DNA of 64,000 nt from Promicromonospora sukumoe (GTDB lineage Bacteria > Actinomycetota > Actinomycetes > Actinomycetales > Cellulomonadaceae): NCBI RefSeq assembly GCF_014137995.1, contig NZ_JACGWV010000001.1:2294001-2358000 (forward strand), written 5' to 3'. Positions within the stretch are counted from its first letter, which is position 1. Each line of letters starts with the position of its first letter. A model generated the notes under the pieces. That model did not search any database. It was not told where the DNA came from and saw only the letters and a list, made by a program, of their open reading frames with translations. Positions 8,132 to 15,977 of the stretch are shown piece by piece. The translations under genes and the position numbers were made by a program.

Positions 8132-8590
8132 ATGCTCCTGGTGTCCACGTTCTTCTACTCCGCCGGCGCCGCCGTCGCGGCGTTCATGGCGCTGGAGGCC
8201 TACCTCGCGGTGGCCGCCGCCGACCCGACCTACCCGAGCGTCGTGCTGGCCGCCGTCGCCGCCGTCGGGCAGGTGGCCGGCAAGCTGCTCTGGTACTGGG
8301 CGGGCGCCGGGACCACGCGCCTGCCGTGGCTGCGCCACAAGCTGGAGTCGCCCAAGGTCGCGGCCGCGATGGCCCGCTGGCGCGAACGCACCGACGGCCG
8401 CCCCGTCTACCTCGGCCTCGTGCTGCTCTGCTCGGCGTTCGCCGGGCTGCCGCCGTTCATGGTGATGTCCGTGGTCGCGGGCGTGCTGCGGGTGCGGATG
8501 TGGCTGTTCGTCGGCACCGGGCTGGTGGGCCGGTTCCTGAGGTTCTGGATCGTGCTCGAGGCCGCCGACTACGCGTGGTTCCTGTTCTGA
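8132..8590 (+). CDS. Small polytopic membrane protein, VTT/DedA-like
   Basis: The 152-residue product has hydrophobic segments at about residues 3-25, 38-58, 90-112 and 120-148, with a basic cytoplasmic stretch (RHKLESPKVAAAMARWRERTDGR) in the middle. The layout and the GLPPFMVMSVVAGVLRV re-entrant-like segment resemble VTT/YqaA-type small membrane proteins. That assignment rests on general pattern only. A GAGGA motif precedes the ATG by about 14 nt. Confidence 0.6.
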   Translation: MLLVSTFFYSAGAAVAAFMALEAYLAVAAADPTYPSVVLAAVAAVGQVAGKLLWYWAGAGTTRLPWLRHKLESPKVAAAMARWRERTDGRPVYLGLVLLCSAFAGLPPFMVMSVVAGVLRVRMWLFVGTGLVGRFLRFWIVLEAADYAWFLF

Positions 8591-8625
8591 GCCCCGTCGT
8601 GTGACGCCTCCGGCGGGCCAGGCCC

Positions 8626-9210
8626 TCAGAGGTCCGTCGCGCCGTCCAGGGCCTCGCGCAGCAGGTCGGCGTGCCCCGCGTGCCTGCTGTACTCCTCGAC
8701 CATGTGCACCAGGATCCAGCGCAGCGTGACCGCGCCGCCGTGCCCCGCGTGAGCCGGGCGCCGCGCGACCTCCTGGTCCAGACCACCCGCGACCACCTCG
8801 TCGAGGATGCGCTCGGAGGCGGCCACGGCGTCGTCGAACAGAGCCGTGAGCTGCTCCGGGGTGTCGCTCAGGGCGCTGTTCCAGTCCCAGTCCCGGTCCG
8901 CCGACCAGTCGACCGTGTCCCACGGCGGCGCCGGGTCGTTGCCGCGCAGCCGCACGGAGAACCAGACGTCCTCCACGTAGGCGAGGTGCTTGAGCATCCC
9001 GGCCAGCGTCATGGTCGACGGCGGGTGCGGCGTGCGGAGCTGCTCGGCCGTCAGCCCCGCGCACTGCCGCCGGATCGTCGCGCGGTAGAAGTCGACGAAG
9101 GACCGCAGCATCGTGGCCTCGTCGGCGGCCGGGGGCGGGTCGGTCCGGGGGACGTCGTCGGGCCGGACGCCGATCGTGGGGCCAGGGCCGGTCGTGCGCT
9201 CGGAGCTCAT
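8626..9210 (-). CDS. DinB/DUF664-family protein
   Basis: This 194-residue protein resembles the four-helix DinB superfamily, whose members use three His residues to bind a metal and often act as thiol-dependent transferases. Candidate metal ligands are the His in MLKHLAYVEDVWF, the His in WILVHMVEEYSRH and the following RHAGHADLLRE. The start ATG overlaps the end of the upstream methyltransferase gene (ATGA), so the pair is translationally coupled. The substrate is unknown. Confidence 0.88.
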   Translation of the reverse strand: MSSERTTGPGPTIGVRPDDVPRTDPPPAADEATMLRSFVDFYRATIRRQCAGLTAEQLRTPHPPSTMTLAGMLKHLAYVEDVWFSVRLRGNDPAPPWDTVDWSADRDWDWNSALSDTPEQLTALFDDAVAASERILDEVVAGGLDQEVARRPAHAGHGGAVTLRWILVHMVEEYSRHAGHADLLREALDGATDL

Positions 9211-10064
9211 GGTGCGACCGTAGCGATCGCGAGGACGTGCTGGCTCATGTCGGGCACGCCCGGCGTCGTCGACAGGGCGCGCGCGAGCGTGAGCGCGGCG
9301 TCGACCAGCGCCGGCGCCTCGGGCGCGGCGAGCGCGACGCGCTCCAGCGCACCGCCGGCCGGTCCCTCCACCCCGTGCACGACGACGTCGGACAGCCCCG
9401 CCTCGGCCGCCTCGCCCGCGAGCTCGGCGGCGTCGTGGAAGTGGGCCGCGGGGAAGGCGATGTCCGACGGCGCCTCGCCCCGCTCCAGGATGGCCTGCCA
9501 GGCGGGCGGCCTGAAGCCTTCGTACCCGCCGCCCACCAGCGCCGCGAGGCGCGTGATCCCGGCGGCGACGACGGTGCCGCCCGGCCGGGTCACACGGACG
9601 GCCTCGCGCAGCGCCCGCAGCCGGTCGGCGCGGGCCGCGAGGTGGTAGAGCGGGCCGAGGAGCAGCACGGCGTCGAAGGCGTCGTCCGCCAGGTCCAGGC
9701 CGGGCGCGGCGAGGTCCCGGGCGTCGCCGACGCGCGCGACGAACGTGCCGTGCTCGGCCGCACGCGCGACCTGCGCGGCGACGGGGTCCACGAGGACGAC
9801 GTCGTAGCCGTCCGCCGCCAGCGGTGCGGCGTGCACCCCGGTGGCGCCGCCGACGTCGAGCACCCGCGCGCCGGGCGCGAGCCGCTCCCGGACCAGCTCC
9901 TGGGTCCGGAGGTGCTCCAGCGGGCCCTGCGCCGAGCGGGCGGTGAGCCGTGCGTGCTCGTCCCAGCCGGTCAGGCCCGCGTAGTACTCCTGGACCCGCG
10001 CGTCGACCGCGAGCTGGTCGTGTCCCCCCGCGCCCGTGCTCCCCAAGCTCTCTGTGCTCTCCAT
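9207..10064 (-). CDS. Class I SAM-dependent methyltransferase
   Basis: The 285-residue protein carries motif I as ARVLDVGGATGVHA, an acidic motif II (VVLVDPV), VGDARDL, and DAVLLLGPLYHL (motif IV region) before RPGGTVVAAG. The N-terminal segment YYAGLTGWDEHARL and the LGPLYHL motif fit small-molecule methyltransferases of the UbiE/Methyltransf_11 type. It is the first gene of a two-gene unit with the DinB protein. TAGCGT at 10076-10071 sits 7 nt upstream of the ATG. Confidence 0.88.
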   Translation of the reverse strand: MESTESLGSTGAGGHDQLAVDARVQEYYAGLTGWDEHARLTARSAQGPLEHLRTQELVRERLAPGARVLDVGGATGVHAAPLAADGYDVVLVDPVAAQVARAAEHGTFVARVGDARDLAAPGLDLADDAFDAVLLLGPLYHLAARADRLRALREAVRVTRPGGTVVAAGITRLAALVGGGYEGFRPPAWQAILERGEAPSDIAFPAAHFHDAAELAGEAAEAGLSDVVVHGVEGPAGGALERVALAAPEAPALVDAALTLARALSTTPGVPDMSQHVLAIATVAP

Positions 10065-10070
10065 GGCGCG

Positions 10071-10076
10071 ACGCTA
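10071..10076 (-). promoter_or_regulatory. Leaderless -10 (TAGCGT) of the methyltransferase gene
   Basis: TAGCGT lies 6-7 nt upstream of the ATG at 10064 on the minus strand. Confidence 0.55.
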
Positions 10077-10203
10077 GCGACCACGCCTGCCCGGGGGCCA
10101 AGTGTTTCCGGGAGGAAAAACTTGGACGTTTCACCCGAGCCGAATCGTTACGTATCCGGTACGCCCCTTTTGCTCGGAGTGTGAGCATGGCAACATTCGC
10201 AAG

Positions 10204-11250
10204 GTGCACCTGATCCGAGAATTCGCACCTGACGCCTACGAGTTCGCCCTGTCGTCCTGGTCGTGGATAGGAACGGGTGGCAAGACGCCGCGCTTCGCCT
10301 CCTGTTTCGGCGACATGTTTCTCGAGGCGCAGGACGGGTGGTGGTTCCTGGACACGGTCGAGGGAACGCTCGAACGCCGGTGGAGCACGATGGACGACAT
10401 GTTCGCCGACCTCGAGGGCGAGGACGGACGCGCCGAGTACCTCCTCGAGGAGACGCTCAACGCGGCGCTCGACCAGGGCCTGCGGCTCGGCGACGACGAG
10501 GTCTTCGCGTTCCTCCCGCCGCCCGCGGTGACGGGCACCATGTCGGTCAACTCCCTCGCGCCGCTCCGCTTCGCGATCGCCGCGAACCTCGCCGGCCGCA
10601 TCCACGGGGAGCTGAACGGCGTGCAGCCCGACGCCGGTGCGTCCGCCCTGTTCGCGGCGCACGCGTTCGCTTCCCAGGGCACTCAGGCACAGAGCGCTCC
10701 GGCGCAGAACGTCCCGGCGCTGAACGTCTCGGGACCTGGCCTCGCCGGGACGACGCCGTCGTTCGACTCGCCGAACCCGCCCGCCGACCTGTGGCAGCCC
10801 GCCGCCCAGCAGGTGAACACGGGCGCCTACCCGTCGTACCAGCCGGCCGCCGACGCCGGGCAGCAGCCCGCGTACCAGGCCGGATACCAGCCCGAGTACG
10901 CCGCCGGGTCGGAGCTCGACTACGGGTCGGGCCAGCAGGGCTACGGCGCGTACGCGCCCACGCCCGCCGCGGGCGTCCAGCAGGCCGCCTACGGCGCGCT
11001 GGCCGGCTCGGGTGCGCACGCCGCCATCCCGCCGGCGCCGGCACCGGCCGCCGCACCGGGCGGGTACGGCCCGCAGGGCGGTCACAACGGGTACGACTTC
11101 GAGGACAACGCCCACACCCTCGACTCCAGCCAGTTCAGCCAGTACATCGCGGACCAGTACAACACCGGCCAGATGAGCGCCGTCGAGCACGACGCGTCCG
11201 CCCCGGCGCAGCAGAGGCCGCGACAGGACGGACGCTGGTCGTACGCCTGA
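10204..11250 (+). CDS. DUF1851-domain protein with long Gln/Pro/Tyr/Ala-rich tail
   Basis: The first 125 residues form a folded domain (HLIREFAPDAYEFALSSW, FGDMFLEAQDGWWFLDTVEG, DDEVFAFLPPP) that resembles DUF1851, a family that includes immunity proteins of some type VI effectors and many proteins of unknown role. From about residue 160 the chain is low complexity: repeated Tyr-Gln-Pro, Ala and Gly, probably disordered, ending in DGRWSYA. The GTG at 10204 was preferred because the domain starts there and AACATT lies 6 nt upstream. A GTG at 10102 would add 34 residues, including a CSEC motif. The function is unknown. Confidence 0.7.
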   Translation: MHLIREFAPDAYEFALSSWSWIGTGGKTPRFASCFGDMFLEAQDGWWFLDTVEGTLERRWSTMDDMFADLEGEDGRAEYLLEETLNAALDQGLRLGDDEVFAFLPPPAVTGTMSVNSLAPLRFAIAANLAGRIHGELNGVQPDAGASALFAAHAFASQGTQAQSAPAQNVPALNVSGPGLAGTTPSFDSPNPPADLWQPAAQQVNTGAYPSYQPAADAGQQPAYQAGYQPEYAAGSELDYGSGQQGYGAYAPTPAAGVQQAAYGALAGSGAHAAIPPAPAPAAAPGGYGPQGGHNGYDFEDNAHTLDSSQFSQYIADQYNTGQMSAVEHDASAPAQQRPRQDGRWSYA

Positions 11251-11262
11251 TCCAGGCTTTCG

Positions 11263-12258
11263 CTACCCGTCCTGGGTGAGCGGGGCCGGGCTGTGTTCGT
11301 CGACGGCGCCTTCGTCGACGCCCTGCTCGTCCATGCCGTGCTCGTCAATCTCGTGCTCGTCGATCCCGGCGACCGCGGCCAGGATGAGCACCGAGCCCAC
11401 GATGCCGAGCGGCCCGAGCCGCTCCCCCAGCACGATCGCCGCCGCGACCGCCGCCGTCACCGGTTCCAGCAGGGTCGCGACCACGGCCGCGCCGCTGCGG
11501 GTCGTCCGTAGCCCGGCGTAGAACAGCCCGTACGCGAGGGCCATCGTGAACACCCCCAGGTAGGCGAGGGTGCCGAGCGCGGCCGGGTCGCTCGTGACGA
11601 AGGGACCGCCGCCGGCCAGGGCCACCGGGACGAGCCCGACGGCGCCCGCCGTCGTCGCCACCGCGGTCAGTGCGAGCGGGTCGACGACGGGCGAGGCCAG
11701 CAGGGTGCCGCCGAGTGCCGTCGTCGCGGCGTAGACCGAGCCCGACGCGATCGCGAGCAGCAGGCCGAGCACCGGACGCGGGCCGACGGCGTCAGCCCCG
11801 GACGCCGCGCTGACCAGCACGAGCCCGGACAGCGCGGCGGAGACGACCAGCCCGAGGCGCAGGGTGCTGCGAGGGCGGACCGCCGTCCGGCGTCGGGCCC
11901 GGACCAGGTCGACCGCCGCGAGGAGGACCGGCGCCAGCCCCAGGCTGACGACCGTGGCGACGGTGACCCCCGCGGTCGCGACGGACCCGAAATAGAGCGC
12001 CTGGTAGGCGCCGGTTCCCAGCCCGACGACGACGGCGCGCACCGGGTGGGCGCGCACCAGGGCAGCGAGCTGCGGCCCCCGGCGCAGCACGAACGAGGCC
12101 GCGACCAGCACGAGGGCGGCGATGAGCATGCGGTAGGCGCTGACCGTGAGGACGGACATCGACGAGTGGTCGCGCAGGATCTCCAGCGCGAGGCCGCCGG
12201 TGCCCCACAGGACGCCGGCGAGGCAGACGAGCAGCAGCCCGATCCGAGGTGATGACAT
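11263..12258 (-). CDS. EamA/DMT-family transporter
   Basis: The 331-residue protein has ten hydrophobic helices arranged as two five-helix EamA repeats. The first begins LLLVCLAGVLWGTGGLALEIL; the second contains LGTLAYLGVFTMALAYGLFYAGL and AAVVATLLEPVTAAVAAAIVLGERL, the conserved end of the family. Members export amino acids or other metabolites. The ATG at 12258 was chosen over an upstream GTG at 12279 because GGGAG precedes it. The C-terminus is an acidic repeat of Asp-Glu-His (EHEIDEHGMDEQGVDEGAVDEH), encoded by quasi-repeated DNA at about 11290-11365. Confidence 0.9.
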   Translation of the reverse strand: MSSPRIGLLLVCLAGVLWGTGGLALEILRDHSSMSVLTVSAYRMLIAALVLVAASFVLRRGPQLAALVRAHPVRAVVVGLGTGAYQALYFGSVATAGVTVATVVSLGLAPVLLAAVDLVRARRRTAVRPRSTLRLGLVVSAALSGLVLVSAASGADAVGPRPVLGLLLAIASGSVYAATTALGGTLLASPVVDPLALTAVATTAGAVGLVPVALAGGGPFVTSDPAALGTLAYLGVFTMALAYGLFYAGLRTTRSGAAVVATLLEPVTAAVAAAIVLGERLGPLGIVGSVLILAAVAGIDEHEIDEHGMDEQGVDEGAVDEHSPAPLTQDG

Positions 12259-12551
12259 GTTGTGCTCCCGGCCGGGCACCCGCAGGTCCCGGCCCGTTCC
12301 GAGGGGTTCCGGAGGGCTGGCCGGAGCTCACGGCGAAGGTGCCGAGGTCCGTCAGGCGTCCGGGAGGGCAGACGTCTCGGAGCACGCCGCAGGACCAGCC
12401 CCGCGCGGGCTGGCCGTGGTGCCGCTCCGGTCAGACGACCGGGGGCGGCAGGACGGAACGGTTCGGAGTCACGATCGGGATGCTAGCAGCGGTTCTCGGG
12501 CGCGCAGGGGGTTGTCCACAACTTTGGATCTGGGGATGCGGCCCGCTCTGA
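12259..12551. other. Intergenic region between divergent EamA and HNH genes
   Basis: About 290 bp without a convincing gene lie before the SOS-like box. It should contain the promoters for both neighbours. No repeat or further motif was recognised. Confidence 0.5.
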
Positions 12552-12567
12552 TCGAACATATATTCGA
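12552..12567 (+). promoter_or_regulatory. LexA (SOS) box upstream of the DUF222/HNH gene
   Basis: TCGAACATATATTCGA matches the actinobacterial SOS palindrome TCGAAC-N4-GTTCGA at 11 of 12 fixed positions. It lies 52 bp before the GTG and covers a TATATT that could be the -10 element. Confidence 0.65.
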
Positions 12568-12618
12568 TGTGTCAGTGATGCTTGGGAATGATGGGCTGGA
12601 TGAGCCGAGGGGGCGGGT

Positions 12619-14604
12619 GTGGACAAGATCCTGGACGCGAGCGGTGGTCCCGTCACGGCTGTCGAGCGGTCGTTGCAGAGGGCGCTGGGCCGGGTGCTGC
12701 CCGATGGCTCGTCTGTCGCTGGTCTGGCGTCACCTGCTGCCGATCGCGCAGCCTCAGGTGGGTGGGCCGATTCGCGTACGACGACCGGTTCGCACGCGCA
12801 GACGGCCGCGGCCACTCCGTGCCTGAGCTGGACCGCGCTCCCATCGGGCGACGGAAGGGCCCCGTCCGAGGTCGTCGTCACCTGGACCGGGCACGGCCGT
12901 GGCGTGCACGCGCTGGCCGCTGGTCTCCCCCGTGGTGCCGTCGATGTGGAGCGTCCCGGCGTCGCCCGTCCTGCCGAGGGCACGGGCTCCGTCGACCCGT
13001 ACGAGGCAGATCCGTACGAGCCCGACGTCGTGGCCGAGGCGGACGACCTGGGGGCGCTGCCCGAACTGTGCGCACTGCCCGTCGGCGCAGATCTGGTGGC
13101 CGCGCTGACCGCGGTCGAGGTAGCGGACACCGATGACGCCGACCTGGTCGATGTCGCGGCCCGGTGGCAGGACCTCATCTCCTGGGCCACCGCCATGCAG
13201 TCACGCGCCACCGGCGAAATCGCCCGACGACGCGGCTGGACCACCGAGCACAACGCCGCAGCAGCCGAGATCAGCGCCCGCCTCCACATCCCCCAGACCG
13301 ACGCGAACAAGCTCATGGCCCGCGGCACCGGCCTCGCCGAACACCCCCAGGTCATGAACGCCCTCCACCACGCCACCATCGACACCACCAAAGCCGACAT
13401 CCTGCTGCGCGCCGGCAACCCCCTCACTACCGAGGAACGCGACCAGGCCATCACCCGCTACCTGCCCCAAGCACCCGACCGCACCCGCAGGTGGCTGCGC
13501 GACAAGATGAACCAGCACGCCACCCACCTGCACGGCACCACCGAAGTGGCCAAGCACGCCACCACCCGGCGGGCCGTGTTCCTGGACCCCGCCGACAACT
13601 CCATGGCCTGGATCACCGCCAACCTGCCCGCCACCGACGCCGCCACCGTCTGGGACGCCATCGAACAAGCCGCCCACGCCCTACGCCGCACCCCCGGCAC
13701 CACCCGCACCCTGCCCCAAGCCCGCGCCGACGCCCTCGTCGCCCTGACCACCGGCCGCATCATCGCCCCACCACACCCCGAATGCGCCCCCGACGACCCC
13801 AGCACCACGCCGGACACGGACAACCAATCCATGCCCCGCATTACGGTGCCCGCCACCGGATGCACCTGCGGCGGCTGCACCTGCGGCGGAACCACGATCC
13901 GCGTCATCACCGTCAAGCCCCAGATCCGGATCACGATCCCCGCGACCATGCTCCTCGGCCTGGACAACACCCCCGGACACCTCGACGGATACGGCCCCAT
14001 CCCCGCCGAGACCGCCGCCCGCATCGCCACCGACGCCACCTGGCAGCGCCTGCTCACCGACCCGACCACCGGGATCCTGACCGACTACTCCACCACCACC
14101 TACCAACCCGGCAAGATCCTCCGGCAAGCAGTTGTCGCCCGGGACCAGACCTGCTGCTTCCCCCAGTGCGACCGACCCGCCCGCCACACCGACCTCGACC
14201 ACATCCAGCCCTACGACCACCAGCTCAACCCCACCCACCAACCACCCGGCACACCCGGACAGACCCGCGCCACCAACCTCCAACCACTGTGCCGCGGCCA
14301 CCACCTCGCCAAGACGCACCACGGCTGGGACGTCACCCGCGACCCCGACACCGGCACCACCACCTGGATCGCGCCCACCGGCCACGCCCACACCCGACCA
14401 CCCACCCAAACCAGCCCCGTCCCCGACCACACGGACACAGACACCGACGACACCGACATCACGAGCCTCGCCGAGGACGTGCGCCAGCTCCTCGGACGGC
14501 GTGCCCCGAACGGCCGGGCCAGCACCCGGTCCACTTCGGACGCAAACGTCGCACCCGGCGCTGCCGGAGCACACCGGCCCGACCCTGGGGAGCCACCCTT
14601 CTGA
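12619..14604 (+). CDS. DUF222 / HNH endonuclease-domain protein (13E12 repeat family)
   Basis: This 661-residue protein has an N-terminal variable region (about 1-150), then a long DUF222 helical segment (LVDVAARWQDLISWATAMQ onward, about 170-400). A Cys cluster CTCGGCTCGG precedes the C-terminal HNH nuclease at about residues 509-570: CCFPQCDRP, HTDLDHIQP, then NLQPLCRGHHLAKT and HHGW. Both metal-binding Cys pairs and the catalytic His are intact. The C-terminus is Thr/Asp-rich and disordered. The start is GTG, with GAGGGGG about 7-13 nt upstream. Mycobacterial 13E12 genes are known to be LexA-controlled in several cases, which matches the upstream box. These proteins are often multi-copy; their biological role is not established. 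Confidence 0.88.
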   Translation: MDKILDASGGPVTAVERSLQRALGRVLPDGSSVAGLASPAADRAASGGWADSRTTTGSHAQTAAATPCLSWTALPSGDGRAPSEVVVTWTGHGRGVHALAAGLPRGAVDVERPGVARPAEGTGSVDPYEADPYEPDVVAEADDLGALPELCALPVGADLVAALTAVEVADTDDADLVDVAARWQDLISWATAMQSRATGEIARRRGWTTEHNAAAAEISARLHIPQTDANKLMARGTGLAEHPQVMNALHHATIDTTKADILLRAGNPLTTEERDQAITRYLPQAPDRTRRWLRDKMNQHATHLHGTTEVAKHATTRRAVFLDPADNSMAWITANLPATDAATVWDAIEQAAHALRRTPGTTRTLPQARADALVALTTGRIIAPPHPECAPDDPSTTPDTDNQSMPRITVPATGCTCGGCTCGGTTIRVITVKPQIRITIPATMLLGLDNTPGHLDGYGPIPAETAARIATDATWQRLLTDPTTGILTDYSTTTYQPGKILRQAVVARDQTCCFPQCDRPARHTDLDHIQPYDHQLNPTHQPPGTPGQTRATNLQPLCRGHHLAKTHHGWDVTRDPDTGTTTWIAPTGHAHTRPPTQTSPVPDHTDTDTDDTDITSLAEDVRQLLGRRAPNGRASTRSTSDANVAPGAAGAHRPDPGEPPF

Positions 14605-14827
14605 TCGCCCAGACCACTCGGGACTTCAGCGACATGGTCGAAGAACGCGGGCACGAACGAGTCCCGCCGACCCGTCAGACAGCGCCGCCAGTCGGTCAGG
14701 CCCGGCAGCGGTCAGACCTGGGACCTCCCGCTCCTCCGGCTGATCACGGCCGCTTGCCACCACCCAGCCCGCTTCCAGCACCTCGCCATCCAGCGCCTCG
14801 CCGCCCAGCCTCTGACGACCCCGCCCG

Positions 14828-15679
14828 TCACCGCTCGCCGTCTCCACTCAGCTCAGCGACGCGGCGGAGCACGAGCTCGGGCACGGGGTCGGCGACATAG
14901 TCCTCGGTAACGGGCGCCGACGCGGTCCGGCTCACCGGCACGACGCCGGCCCATCCGTCGAGCTCCAGGTCGCCCGGTTCGAGGGTGGCGCCGCCCGCGC
15001 GCTGCTTCATGGAGGCCTCGGCCAGCGGCAGCGCGATCACGACGGTAGCCGCGAGCTCCTTGCGGGTCGCCGGCCGCAACGTCGCGGCCCGCCCGGGCAC
15101 CATGTGGTCGACAATAAGGTCGAGCGCCCAACGCCGCTCCTCATGATCGGTCACCCTCCGGGGCCGCCCGATCACCACCGCCGACCGGTAGTTCATCGAG
15201 TGGTGGAATCCCGTCCGCGCCAGGACCAGGCCGTCGAGCTCCGTGACCGTGACGCACACGTCCCGCTCGAGCGCCGGGGCGAGCCAGCCCGCAGCGACCG
15301 AGCCGTGCAGGTAGAGCGTGCCACCGTCGTCGGGGCCCGCGGGGTCCACGCCGAACGCCGTCGGCAGGACCACCGGGTGCGCCCCCGCCACCACGCCGAG
15401 GTGCACGATCAGCGCGTCGGACAGGAGCCCCATGAGCCGGTCCCGTTCATCGACCTGGCGGTTGCGGCCCCGGGTCGGCGTGGTCCGGTCCGTGGGCGAG
15501 AGCGGAGCGGAGGACGGGTCGAGCGCGGTCGAGCCGGCTCCGGCCGAACCAGCCGCGTTGGAACCAGCCGTGGCCGAGCCTGCTGTGGACGGACCGGGCA
15601 CCGACCCGTCGGGCGCGGCGTGAACGGGTGCATCGTGACCGGGTGCGTCCGGTCCCGGGGTGAGCTGCTGCGTCGTCAT
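14828..15679 (-). CDS. Pyridoxamine 5'-phosphate oxidase-family flavin-binding protein
   Basis: The 283-residue protein has an Ala/Gly/Ser-rich N-terminal extension of about 75 residues. A split-barrel domain follows: RNRQVDERDRLMGLLSDALIVHLGVV, VLPTAFGVD, LYLHGSVAAGWL, ERDVCVTVTELDGLVLARTGFHHSMNYRSAVVIGRP, and a C-terminal WAGVVPVSRTA region. This is the general-stress/heme-utilisation-like branch and not PdxH itself. The ATG at 15679 follows CAGGCT by 6 nt. It is divergent from a MocR regulator, a pairing common for vitamin B6-related genes, so a link to PLP metabolism is plausible but not shown. Confidence 0.85.
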   Translation of the reverse strand: MTTQQLTPGPDAPGHDAPVHAAPDGSVPGPSTAGSATAGSNAAGSAGAGSTALDPSSAPLSPTDRTTPTRGRNRQVDERDRLMGLLSDALIVHLGVVAGAHPVVLPTAFGVDPAGPDDGGTLYLHGSVAAGWLAPALERDVCVTVTELDGLVLARTGFHHSMNYRSAVVIGRPRRVTDHEERRWALDLIVDHMVPGRAATLRPATRKELAATVVIALPLAEASMKQRAGGATLEPGDLELDGWAGVVPVSRTASAPVTEDYVADPVPELVLRRVAELSGDGER

Positions 15680-15685
15680 ACGACT

Positions 15686-15691
15686 AGCCTG
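15686..15691 (-). promoter_or_regulatory. Leaderless -10 (CAGGCT) of the PNPOx-family gene
   Basis: The hexamer lies 6 nt upstream of the ATG at 15679 on the minus strand. Confidence 0.45.
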
Positions 15692-15698
15692 TCCCGGG

Positions 15699-15750
15699 AG
15701 TGGCTGACAGACACGAGCCACTTCAGCGGTAGTTGAGCAGGCCACTTGGC
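15699..15750. promoter_or_regulatory. Candidate MocR operator
   Basis: AGTGGCT (15699-15705) and AGCCACT (15716-15722) form a palindrome. GCCACTT is repeated directly at 15717-15723 and 15741-15747, 24 bp apart. MocR regulators typically bind spaced direct repeats in the divergent promoter. The remaining 200 bp up to 15977 is C-rich quasi-repeat sequence without other visible signals. Confidence 0.45.
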
Positions 15751-15977
15751 TCGGGGCCTGGGCAAGCGGGCCGTCTGGCTCCAGCCCCGCCGAACCAGCC
15801 GGCCCGCGCCGGGCCCGAACCGACCGTCCCGCCCTGTCTTGGTCCGGTCCCGCCGAGCACACCGACCCCGCCCCGCCGACCTAGCCCTCCCGCCCCGCCC
15901 TGCCGACCTAACCCGACCCGCCCCGCCCAACCCGCCCGACCGACCGACCTGACCCGCCCACCCCGAAAGCCACCCCC

